Of a DNA stretch of 64,000 nt, positions 49,760 through 59,326 are shown piece by piece. Source of the stretch: Strongyloides papillosus (Eukaryota; Nematoda; Chromadorea; Rhabditida; Strongyloididae). The stretch is taken from contig SRSI01000068.1 in assembly GCA_005656395.1 (NCBI GenBank), positions 124,001 to 188,000 of the forward strand, read 5' to 3'. Position 1 is the first letter of the stretch, and every line of letters starts with the position of its first letter. The notes under the pieces are model-generated. The model saw only the letters and a program-made list of their open reading frames with translations. It did no database searches and was not told the DNA's origin. The translations under genes and the position numbers were made by a program.

Positions 49760-51136
49760 GTTGATAAGGAAAAATTACTTTTTATTTGATTTATTCCTCC
49801 AAAAATAGCAATTAATATTATTATATCCTGTAATATATAATATTAAAAAAATACCTTTTTACAATGAAAAATAAAAATATGGTACCATAAAAAGTTATGT
49901 TAATATATTAAATAATAAAAATAAGGAAGAAAAGTGAAAGTAGGAAATGAATTCTAATATAATAGCAAGTTAAACCGTATAAACAACTTTATTTTCATAT
50001 CATTACACTACATAATTGATTATAATTATTTTTTTAAACTTAAGACTGTTGGTTTTAACAAGTGAAATTCATAGATAAAAGAGACATCACTATGTATAGA
50101 TTTTTCAAGGATATAGAGGATTAAGAATTTGTACTATTACGAAAAAAAACATATATACATTATAAAAATTAACATAAATAAAAAATGGCTATCAAATTTG
50201 TTACAGTGAAAAGCGATATAAATTTGGAGTCCTTTTTTTATTAACTGTATAATATTAAAATAAAAGTTATAAGGAAGGAGGAATGATATAATTTCTAGAA
50301 TAACATCAAAAATATCTTTAATAAATACGGAAGATATCTCCTAAATAACAAAAATATTATATCATTAAGATGTAATTAAAAAAATTGAGATTAAAAAACC
50401 CTACATTTCATATAATTTTTTCAATAAAAAAGTTTGATATTTAATCATATTTAAATGAAAAAATTTCCTTATTTTCGAATAATGAATTATGTTTTTATTT
50501 AATATAATAACAGAATTTAATATTTCATATATTACCGGCATGAAACCTAATGACATTTTATGGTATATCATTGGAAATATTTATACAAAAAAATTTTTTT
50601 TAACTCTCCCATGAATTTATTACGTTTGTAGTTATTAAAGTTAACTTCTCATAAAAATAAGAAAAAAAAGACCATAACATATTTCTTATTATCTGAAATA
50701 CCATTAAAAAGCAATTATTAATATGAAATTGCTTCAAAGAAATAAATATTAAGGTTTTACATTGTATAGGATATTTGATATTATTTAATATTATATAATG
50801 TCCTTTAAAATATCACATCACACCAGGAGATTGTATTCCGTAATACAAAGGATAAAAAAATTCTATATGCATAAGTATTTAACAAAAATAAAGTAAAAAA
50901 TTAAATAATATTTATAACAAATTATAAAAAAAGATAAAAACAAAATTATATTTTATATTATTAAGTAAACAATTTATTAGCAAAAATTGATAATAATTAT
51001 TAGACAAAAGATCTTGAGCTTATGAGATAAAATAACACACAAAAATACAATAAAAATGGAAATTAAAGATAGATAATAAAATGGAATATTTCGTTACAGA
51101 TCGTGAAATATATGCAAGTATTTAAATCTTTTCAAA

Positions 51137-52377
51137 TTAATTTGTCTCTACGGCAGTTTTTTCACAATTTGTTGAGGTATCCATTTTTTCTTCTTCCTTA
51201 TCATTAGTCTCATTTATAGATACTGCATTTTGTTCATCATCTTTTGTATCAATATCCTTTATATCACCACCATTTACAGAAACATTCCCCTTCGAGGGAC
51301 GACCACGCTTCTTGGGTTCAGTCTTCTCAAGAGGAACTCTATCCTTTGGTGCACCACGCTTCTTAGAAGTTGGCAAAACCTCACTAAAATCCTCATCATC
51401 GTCATCTGATGTTTTAAGTTTTTTTTGTCCTCCTTTACCACGACCACCTTTTTTCGGTGTTTTGTCGACAGGTTCAGGATCACTTAATTCCTCACTCAAA
51501 TCTTCATCACCATCAGAAGACGTTTTCCTCTTACGCCCTCTACCTTTTTTAACTGAAGAGGTTGATGATTTTGCATTAGTAGCTTTCTTTTTAGCGCTTC
51601 CCTTGGGTGTTAACGCACTCCATATAGCTGCTGTATCAGCTCCAGTATAATCAACATTTTTGACGGTAGATCTTCTTGGCCTACTATTAGCTATAGATTC
51701 TCCATTTTCAGTGGCAATTGGATCTTTAAGTTTAGGTGTTCCTTGGGCGCCCTTACGACCACGTCCTTTAGGTTTTTCAGTCGACAATGGAGATTCTTTG
51801 ACATCTACTTTATCTGAAGTATTAGGGGTCTCTTTAACATCACTATCTACTTTTTCTTCTTTTACATCTTCTTTAGTAGGCTCTGTTTCTTCATGACAAG
51901 TCATATCTTCCTTTTCCAATTTAGGTTCTGTGTCTACTGGTTCAGGTTTAATTTCATTATCTTTACTTTCTTCAACTTTTTTCTCTTCTACTACTACTAC
52001 TTTATCAGAAGTAACGACCTCCTCTACTTTATTCTCTTCAACTTTTTCTTTGTCTTCTGATTTAGGTTCGGTCTTAGAATCTTCAGTAATTTCTTTATTT
52101 GTATCCTCCTTTACTTCTTCGTTATCTTTATTTTGTGGTTCAACTATAATTTTCTTACAAATCTCCTCTTCAACAATATCTTTTTTATCGTCATTGGGAA
52201 GCACTTAAAAGTATATGTAAATAAATATTTTTATATGCAATATAACCTACCCTCTACTTTGTTATCATCTTCAGGCGCCTTTATAATAGTTCCGTTTTCT
52301 GTCCCCTCCTCAATAGTCTTATTATTATTAATTACTGGTTCTTCTGTAGTATTAAGTTTAACTTCAGTCTCAGCCAT
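51137..52377 (-). CDS. AT-hook chromatin-associated protein
   Basis: Exons 52251-52377 and 51137-52203 (47 nt intron GTAGGT...TTTTAAG, phase 1) give 397 residues. The N-terminal half is extremely rich in Glu, Lys, Val and Asp with no hydrophobic core (disordered). The C-terminal half has three to four AT-hook-like cores (KPKGRGRKG, KKGRGRKRK, KKGGRGKGG, KKRGRPSKG) separated by acidic Ser/Asp stretches (SSDGDEDLSEELSD, SDDDDEDFSE), which look like CK2 phosphorylation sites. One less repetitive block, RRSTVKNVDYTGADTAAIW, may be a conserved motif. Such proteins bind the minor groove of A+T-rich DNA and resemble HMGA-like architectural factors. No orthologue is named. It is divergent from the small mitochondrial-type gene by 405 bp. 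Confidence 0.85.
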
Positions 52378-52782
52378 TTTGAGAACGGTGAAAAAAATCT
52401 ACTTAATTCTTAAAATAAAAATAATTAATATCTAATAAGTACCTTCAATTATAATGTTGCGGAATAACGATAAAAAAAATATAAATGTTATTTAATCAAT
52501 TAAACGAAAAACCAATTTTCTAGAGTGTTGTATATTAATTTTCAAATATTGCACGTCTAATAGTCTTAGCAACTATCAGTCACGACATCGTATAAAAATA
52601 TTAAAAAAGATAAAAATAAAATTCTTAATAACTGTTATTTTTGATTTATAACTCATAAAAGAAACTATTTCTTTTTAACAGTCCATAAAATTGATCTGTT
52701 TACGTAGAAAAAATTATAACCTTGATCATACATCATTAAATAATATTAATTTTAAATATCACGCATATCAAGCACTTCCTCT
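52378..52782. promoter_or_regulatory. Divergent promoter region, AT-hook (-) / small protein (+)
   Basis: 405 bp between two divergent start codons. No specific motif can be assigned with confidence. Confidence 0.35.
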
Positions 52783-53134
52783 ATGTACCAAAATGCTTTT
52801 CGCAATTATGCCATATCGCTAAGCCCCAAAGTATGTTCACCCTAACAAAAAGAAATAATATGTGCTTTATGAGTTTTTATATTTAAAAGATAAGAAAGAC
52901 AACACAACAGCGTAACAATAATGTTGAGATATGTTGTTTGTAAAAAAGTAAGTGATAATATGTTAAAAACAGAGAAACTACGCAAATTTGCATGTACAAC
53001 TTGTCCGGGTAGGAACAGATCGTATGACAGGGATTGTGGAGCGGGCCTATTTGCGCGCTCTCCGCACCAAAGGTCAGCTAGATGCGCAGAATATGGAGAA
53101 AGATAAGCACGTGGGATTGGTGGTAATAACATAA
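52783..53134 (+). CDS. Small, probably mitochondrial protein (69 aa), two exons
   Basis: Exon 1 52783-52830 and exon 2 52973-53134, joined across a 142 nt GTATGT...AAAACAG intron in phase 0. Exon 1 encodes MYQNAFRNYAISLSPK, a basic, amphipathic, Asp/Glu-free start of mitochondrial presequence type. Exon 2 continues RNYANLHVQLVRVGTDRM and then a helical stretch with VERAYLRALRTKGQLDAQN, ending GLVVIT. Both exons are strikingly richer in G+C than the flanks, with codons such as CGC, GCG, CTC and GTG, a strong sign of selected coding sequence. I do not recognise the family; a small respiratory-chain or mitoribosome-associated protein is a guess. Exon 2 has stops in the other reading frames in part, and single-frame searches pick wrong frames here. 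A rival first exon at 52921-52947 would need a 25 nt intron. Confidence 0.65.
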
Positions 53135-54379
53135 AGAAAGTCAACGAATAATATGGATAACAAACAAGTTCTTAGAATGGGTATATACTTTTTCAAGGTA
53201 TATCGACATACGTATAAAATTAACACATATACTTATTAAAAAAAGATATCTCTTTAACATTAATGTCTTTCATCTAAAACTTAAATCATTATAAATTGGA
53301 ATATTGTATTTTTTTTATCATATTTAAAATTAGTATCATTAAAATTAGGTGATTTCGAAGACTGTTCAACAAATCCGTCGCAAAAGTGATAAGACAATAA
53401 AGATAAACTCTCTCTTTGTTTAAAAGTAACTAACAATAATTAGTATAAAAATTATTTTCAATCAAAATTTTACTTTTACCCCTCAAACAAAGTATAATCT
53501 TAATTAGATAAATAGGGACATTCGCGTGCTCATGGCTATGCGAAAATATGCCTTTTAAAATTTAATTTATCATAGGCGAGCGAATGCCTTCTGTTCATTT
53601 TAATCTAGGTGCCGCATTTAAATGGAATTACAACAAATTACTAATAACTTAGCATAAATTGAATTTTATCTAAATATATACACCTTATTCTAAAAAGGTA
53701 TTACTATGTAATATAAACATGAAATAATATTTACACTAGAGATGATAGTACGTCTAAAGACTATAAAATAATTACTGTCTTGCATATAACCCTTAAAATT
53801 ATATGTAGATATTTAAAAAAAAATAAAATTAGAATTATAGATATATGTTGACATTATTGTTAATAAGAACCACACTACAATACATTTGATTATTTTTCTT
53901 TAAGTATGAGAAAGTAAAAGGTCATACTAACTAAGTATTAATCATTTAGCGATTTAATAATTTTCATGTACATAGATACGTCCCTATCTCAATCTCCTGT
54001 CATTCTCATACAAAGTAATAAATAAAATTAAGCAAGGAGTATAATCTTATACATTGTACATAAATTAACAAATAACAACAATAGTGGCCAGCCAGAAATA
54101 AAAAAAAGGAAAGTAGCATAGAAGTCCGCGATTGTTCTTAATACCGCTATTAATTTTTATATGTTCCTGAGACTGCAACTTCGTATGCGTCACCGCGTAC
54201 TTAAACTCCTGTCTTAGGGAGAATGTTTCGTTTTTTGGTATAATGTTGACCAGTGTGATATAAAGAATAAGATAGTAAATAAAAATTTTATGTTTCGCAG
54301 TTAAACTTTATTAGCGATGTTTAAAAAAAATATTGATATGAAAGTATTAAAAAAGCGAACTTTGTTTTTTTCTTACTAG
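53135..54379. other. Intergenic with a hairpin and an unexplained open frame
   Basis: An imperfect hairpin lies at about 53519-53589 (CATTC/GAATG, GCTC/GAGC, CTATG/CATAG arms). A minus-strand frame without ATG is open from about 54320 to a TAA at 54065, about 85 codons, and its middle (54120-54220) is unusually rich in G+C. Neither is assigned. Confidence 0.4.
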
Positions 54380-54546
54380 TACCCGGTTAGTAGCCGTACG
54401 CAATATACAACTTGTATACAGGTAATATACAGATTTGTTACAATCAGTACCTGTACGGCGTACAGAAAGCTAATAAGCTGTACACTAGCAGTATGCAAGG
54501 TGTACCTTACCTGTACGTTAGCTGTATACAGCTAAGAAAAAACACA
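54380..54546 (+). repeat. Left terminal inverted repeat
   Basis: It contains two perfect palindromes: CTGTACG-G-CGTACAG (54451-54465) and TTAGCTGTATACAGCTAA (54518-54535). Outer and inner boundary words are shared with the right arm in inverted orientation. Confidence 0.6.
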
Positions 54547-55707
54547 TATAATAACCGCAAATTTTTATATTTTTTTACACAAAATACACATATAAATATA
54601 GAAAAATTTTATTACAAGTTAAAAATATATTAAAAATTGAACAAAATTAATTATATAGTAGTAATAACTTACGGTTGTTAGGTTGTTGCTTCGAGATCTA
54701 AAAATTAATAATTTATTACAATAGAAGTACAACTAAAACTTAAAATTTAATCTGCTTCCGATGGTATTCTTGTACTGATAATTGTGTCTAAAAACAGAAT
54801 ATTTAAATAGAGGGAAAATTATAAAACTTATCTTTTAAATGTCCAGCTAACATTCAAAAAGGTCCATATGATATCTGTAAATATAAGAGTATAAATATTT
54901 AAATAAAAAATACTTACACAGTCATTACTTTAAACCTTTTCTTCCTGTTCTAGTGAAGAAGTTTTTATCTAAAAGCAAACTAATTAAATCATGAAATAAA
55001 TGATCCAAACTTATCTGCTAACAACTGCAGCCAAGGTCCAAGGTAGTGGAGAAAATAATATCTATAAAAGTAGCATTAATAAATGAGTAATAAATGTTAA
55101 ATAAAAAAATTACCGATATACAGGTATAAAAATACATGTGACAAAATGTGCACATTTCGGTAAAATGCTAGTTTAAAAGTGTGCTTTATCCAACACTATA
55201 ATACAATAACAAAACTAAAATACTTCTTGATAGACAGGTGTGTCTTGACCTTTCCCGCTTTATGTATGTCTAAAGGTATTACGTATAGTTTGAAAGATCA
55301 AAGGTGATAATTACACTTAAAAATATAATTTTTAATGCAGCAAAGCGATAATGAATAGCAAATAAGATAAATTCTTTGAACAGTTAAAAAATTGGTTACT
55401 GTTAGTAGATTATTATTTAAAAAATTCAGTAATCTAAATCTGACAGTAGTATAAAAACTCAGTAAATGTTGTTGATGATTTGTGTTTTTTAAAATATTTT
55501 ATATCATTGATAACTCCTATAAAAATTTTATTTAGGTTATAAATGTCAACACCATAATAGCTATTAAGAGTAAAAATTGTATCTATTTTAAGACATTTAT
55601 TTTATTCAATCAAATTCACAAGCAAATGATGTTTCTTGAACACTTCATTCCTTTATACATAGCTAAAATATGTTTTTATAACAAAATTTATATGATTTAC
55701 TTGGTTT

Positions 55708-55885
55708 TTTCTTATCTGTACCTTAGCCGTATGAATTCTGTATACAGCATACAGCATATACAGAATATACAGAAACTTATGCAAGTAAACGTATTTCCAA
55801 AGTCGCTGTATATTTCTCCGTACAGCTAAGATACAGCTAACGTACACCTAATTCCTGTACCTTAGCTGTGACGTTAAACCGGGTA
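55708..55885 (-). repeat. Right terminal inverted repeat
   Basis: A degenerate inverted relative of the left arm. It is rich in CTGTATAC, ACAGCATACAGC and TACAGCTAA(G/C)GTACA words and ends AACCGGGTA. Confidence 0.6.
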
Positions 55886-56844
55886 AATTTAATTGTTTTT
55901 GTCCTCTGTAAGATATAATATAATTCGTATCTCAGGGAGACAATAATATGGAAACTAAATATAATATGTTTTGAAATTGTGACAGAATATCTTAGAGAAG
56001 TAAATATTACTGTATCGTTATCCAAATTTACTTTCTAAATTTGGAATTAAAAAGGTCCTATTTTTGAATAAGTATTTTATACAGTTTTTTTAAATAACAA
56101 ATTGTATAATAACATTTGTTATGCTAATATTTCGAACGAATGATAAATTAAATGTCTTATGATGTTGTTGACGTGATATGTTAAATTATTATTTCCAAAG
56201 ATTTAACTTCACATATATTAAATAGTCTTTTTAAAATACAATCTAATAGAATAACTTTTTTCGCAATTATTATTTCAAAATTTTTTTTTATTTTAAAAGG
56301 ACACATGATGTTAGCTGAAGTTTTGCATCCTGTACTATTGTTTTATATTTCCTTCATATCAGTGTATAGCACATTTTTGCGCCGTCTTATTAGTTATTGT
56401 AAAATATAAATTTTACCGTTTCAGATAAAACTAGTCTCTTGTAATATTGATTCATTATTTTATTAAAATATTTTAAAAATAAATTTTCATTATTTTCTAA
56501 TAAATGTTTTATATTTAAGTTATGTTGAATTATACACACCTCATCTCCGCATATATATGTTTGCTCTTTATATTTTTCCACTTCTCACTATTTGTTTAAA
56601 GTGATAGATAATATTCAATGATTACATATATAATATAGTAATCTATTTCATGAATATATTACTTTTAGTAAACAATTGCATTTGATAAATCATTCAAGAT
56701 TACTACTTTTTAATAATATTGCTAAGAATAATTTATAACATTAATTGGTTTCAAATATTTATTACTATACATTTCAATTTTATATTTTGAATAATCAAAG
56801 TTTTTATCTATTGATTTTATATGTTTTTAGATAGCCATAACACC
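55886..56844. other. Intergenic upstream of CNPPD1-like gene
   Basis: A+T-rich, with no coding frame supported. It ends with a GTTTTTAG acceptor (56823-56830) just before the CNPPD1-like start. Confidence 0.4.
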
Positions 56845-57816
56845 ATGGCTCCTCGTTCCACTCATTATAAAGAATTTAATAGGAGAATTCGAAGAACATT
56901 AAATTACGGTGATCAAAGAATCTTATCATTGACATTACCGTTATCTGAAATGATTGTCGAGTACTTCTCCAAACACAACACATTCTGTCAATTACCTCTC
57001 GATTTTGCTGTAAACTTATCACGGGAATCATGCCTTGAACCATGTACAATGATTGTATCAATGATTTATCTTGAAAGAATTCGCCTTCTCCATGGGGATT
57101 ATTTTAGATCAACATCACCTGCTGAATTATATCTATCATGTTTAATAATTTCTAATAAATACCTACAAGATAGTGCATGCATCGAGCATATTTACAATTG
57201 GGAATGGGCTAACTTAGTTGATAGGGATGTGAAAGACATAAACGAACTTGAGATAAATATTTTACAAAAAATGGACTGGAATATTTTCATATCAATCAAT
57301 GAATTTCAAAAGACAATGGAACTAATTGAGGAGTGGATAGCGAAATACAATGTTAAGAATCATAAATTTGCAACATACACAGATTTGTTTGTTCTATCTA
57401 ACAGATTAACTGGGTGTTTAGATAATTTCCGGGAATTTTTAAAGTATATATCAATTTTTACAACAGCTTATGTTGCTAGTGTTATTGTTCTCACAACAAC
57501 AACATCTGCACTAAGACCATGGATTGAAGAATCTAATAACTCTATTGTTACTTTGGAGAGACCATCGAGTATTAATGTTGACATTCCACACACATCTAAT
57601 GTTGACAGTAAAATTAACAAGCTTAATTCTGATAATGTAACATTTGAAAATGTTTTTGATACATTTGTTGGTGGAGACTTAAGTGAAACACTTGAAAATT
57701 CAAAAGGAATTGTTGATGATATTGGTGATTATGAGGATTATCTTAAGGGTCGATATTTCAAGAAGAAGATAAATATTTTTAATGAGAGATTTAATAAGAG
57801 GTTAAAAGTTTTCTAA
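56845..57816 (+). CDS. CNPPD1-like cyclin-fold membrane protein
   Basis: 323 residues from the ATG at 56845 (CACCATGG context). An ATG 24 bases upstream lies inside the acceptor ATGTTTTTAG and is probably removed from the mature mRNA. The protein carries a PHO80/Pas1-type cyclin fold: MIVSMIYLERIRLLHGDYF, SPAELYLSCLIISNKYLQDS, WANLVDRDVKDINELEINILQKMDWNIFI. A hydrophobic segment, YISIFTTAYVASVIVLTTTTSAL, at about residues 201-224 fits the single membrane segment of CNPPD1 proteins. The C-terminal ~100 residues are acidic and unstructured, ending in a basic stretch. The molecular role of CNPPD1 proteins is poorly defined; a CDK partner is predicted from the fold only. It is convergent with the next gene, 139 bp apart. 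Confidence 0.8.
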   Translation: MAPRSTHYKEFNRRIRRTLNYGDQRILSLTLPLSEMIVEYFSKHNTFCQLPLDFAVNLSRESCLEPCTMIVSMIYLERIRLLHGDYFRSTSPAELYLSCLIISNKYLQDSACIEHIYNWEWANLVDRDVKDINELEINILQKMDWNIFISINEFQKTMELIEEWIAKYNVKNHKFATYTDLFVLSNRLTGCLDNFREFLKYISIFTTAYVASVIVLTTTTSALRPWIEESNNSIVTLERPSSINVDIPHTSNVDSKINKLNSDNVTFENVFDTFVGGDLSETLENSKGIVDDIGDYEDYLKGRYFKKKINIFNERFNKRLKVF

Positions 57817-57955
57817 TTACACGTTAAAAAAAATCACTACTTGTAATAAAAATATCATACTGAAGTAAATAAATTATTCCATATCGGTGTTGCTTTTTTT
57901 AATTAACATTTTTATTAAGAAAAAATTGATTAACTATTATATACAAAAAAAGGAA

Positions 57956-58438
57956 TTATGAAATAGCCTGCCTCACAACAATTTGGTAACTTTTGAGCAG
58001 ATTAACAATATCCGTCGTTCCTTTATTTATTTCTCCCATAACTCCTAGTGATACTTGACAGAAGGCGACGTGATGTCGTGCATCAAGAATCAAAGAAGCT
58101 TCTTTTACCATTCTTTTCATTGGTCCCATTTTTATTCTTGTATGACTTTCAAGTACTTCATCAATTTTTGTCAACAATGATTCTAATTTAAGCTTTGATC
58201 GAGGATGTAGGTCAGTACAATCCTCATCAGGAAGTTGTTTCAGGGCAGTTGTAAGTGATTCTTGTAGCCTACTCTTCATAAAACATCTGTTAACTTGTCG
58301 ATACGTTTGTTTAAAAGCATCGAAAAACTTTTTATGCCTAAAACTATTATTTCCTTTATAGATTACGCGTTCCATTAATTCTAAACTATTTGATAATTCT
58401 CTAAAGTGTAGAGATATTTCGTTGGTATTTTTTATCAT
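57956..58438 (-). CDS. Uncharacterised 160-residue helical protein (possibly NEPRO-like)
   Basis: A single exon. The product is alpha-helical and basic, with HFRELSNSLELMERVIYKGNNSFRHKKF near the N-terminus and SKLKLESLLTKIDEVLE and EASLILDARHHVAF further on. The first block (leucine-rich helix, then LERxxYKxNNxxRxxKxF) recalls the N-terminal domain of NEPRO, a nucleolar RNase MRP-associated factor, but this protein is much shorter and I would not assert orthology. There is no signal peptide or membrane segment. A TTTAAG acceptor lies 2 bases before the ATG, consistent with trans-splicing or an upstream exon. Confidence 0.55.
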   Translation of the reverse strand: MIKNTNEISLHFRELSNSLELMERVIYKGNNSFRHKKFFDAFKQTYRQVNRCFMKSRLQESLTTALKQLPDEDCTDLHPRSKLKLESLLTKIDEVLESHTRIKMGPMKRMVKEASLILDARHHVAFCQVSLGVMGEINKGTTDIVNLLKSYQIVVRQAIS

Positions 58439-59326
58439 AGCTTAAAAATAAATTATATACTGATTTAGAAATTAATAATTCAAATAATTGGAGTAAAGTT
58501 TACTTTTTAATTCCGTCCCAATAATCATTCTTAATGCGATAAAATTCTTTCAAAGTAACTAAAAGCAAACTACAATCCAAATTTCAATGATTATTTTTTT
58601 GACTAATAGTGAAGGGAAAAAAATATTTTATTTAAAAAACAAATTCATAAAAGTTTTTACAAAAAACACCAATATAAATATTTGTCACAATTCATATACA
58701 TTTTTTTGAATTATCATTCCGAAAATAACAATGATAAAAAAAATTCTTATATAGAGAAGATAGAAAAAAAATCCACCACACGCTAATACAAAATATTTTA
58801 CCATCCATATGGAAATATATTTGTGATTGTAATTGAAGTGTGACTAAATGTTATTATGTAAAATAAACATATCGTAAAGACAATTTTTTTGTATCCAATA
58901 ATATGTGTTTTTCTAGATGAGCTAATAGTTTTACTTCATTTAATTGTGGTTATTAAATATAATTAACACATTTAAATATTTCCTGGACTTTATTGATGTT
59001 AATAAACAGGCTAATGTTTTGGAAAATAAAATAGCGAAACTAATATTAGTAATGGATGCTTTTTTAGCAAAAAAATATTTCCCTCTTGTTACTAAATACA
59101 GATATAAAGTGTAAATTGTTGGTGACAAACAATGTTATTTGTATAAAAATATTTCTACAACAACATCTATTTTATGTAAATTTATAAATAAAACAAATGT
59201 TAGTAAAATATACATTTCAAGCACAATTTCACTTCCATAAATTATTTAATTAGTCATGTTATTTATATAAAGTTAAAATTATAAATAATACAATATATAT
59301 ACACATTATAAATACATCTAAAAAAA
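58439..59326. other. Intergenic, A+T-rich
   Basis: About 890 bases between two same-strand genes: 3' UTR of the PP2A subunit and upstream region of the 160-residue gene. No feature. Confidence 0.4.

Larger units (their letters stand above)
45832..51136. other. 5.3 kb A+T-rich region upstream of the PLD gene
   Basis: No complete gene seen. It contains only candidate alternative first exons of the PLD gene (annotated separately) and, at its right end, the 3' UTR of the AT-hook gene. It is poor in G+C and free of recognisable repeats. Confidence 0.4.
54380..55885. mobile_element. Non-autonomous DNA element with long terminal inverted repeats
   Basis: Left end TA-CCCGGTT (54380-54388) and right end AACCGGG-TA (55877-55885) are inverted copies flanked by TA, the target duplication of Tc1/mariner-type elements. 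Both termini continue for about 170 bp as degenerate, palindrome-rich arrays of CTGTAC, GTACAG and GTATAC words, and both inner borders end in the same inverted word, ACAG(C/A)TAAGAAAAAAC. The ~1.16 kb interior is A+T-rich and has no intact transposase. It shows only short minus-strand pieces bounded by TTTAG acceptors and (G/A)TAAGT donors, with stops. It is best read as a non-autonomous or decayed element; the superfamily is an inference from the TA flank. Confidence 0.55.

Noticed and set aside
51312..52208. Ser/Leu-rich plus-strand frames opposite the AT-hook gene
   Set aside because: Antisense images of Glu/Lys/Asp repeats; the minus-strand frame has a clean intron, start and stop.
52921..52972. 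Nine-codon first exon (MLRYVVCKK) with a 25 nt GT-AG intron leading into the small mitochondrial-type exon 2
   Set aside because: In phase, but 25 nt is below a workable intron size in animals. The exon at 52783-52830 has a better G+C signature and a normal intron. Kept only as an alternative to test.
54412..56025. Short open frames inside and beside the inverted-repeat element
   Set aside because: They run through the palindromic arms or A+T-rich interior and resemble no transposase.
56390..56581. 63-codon minus-strand frame
   Set aside because: A+T-driven composition, no splice signals, promoter region of the CNPPD1-like gene.
58940..59128. 62-codon minus-strand frame
   Set aside because: No context or similarity; lies in the 3' flank of the PP2A gene.
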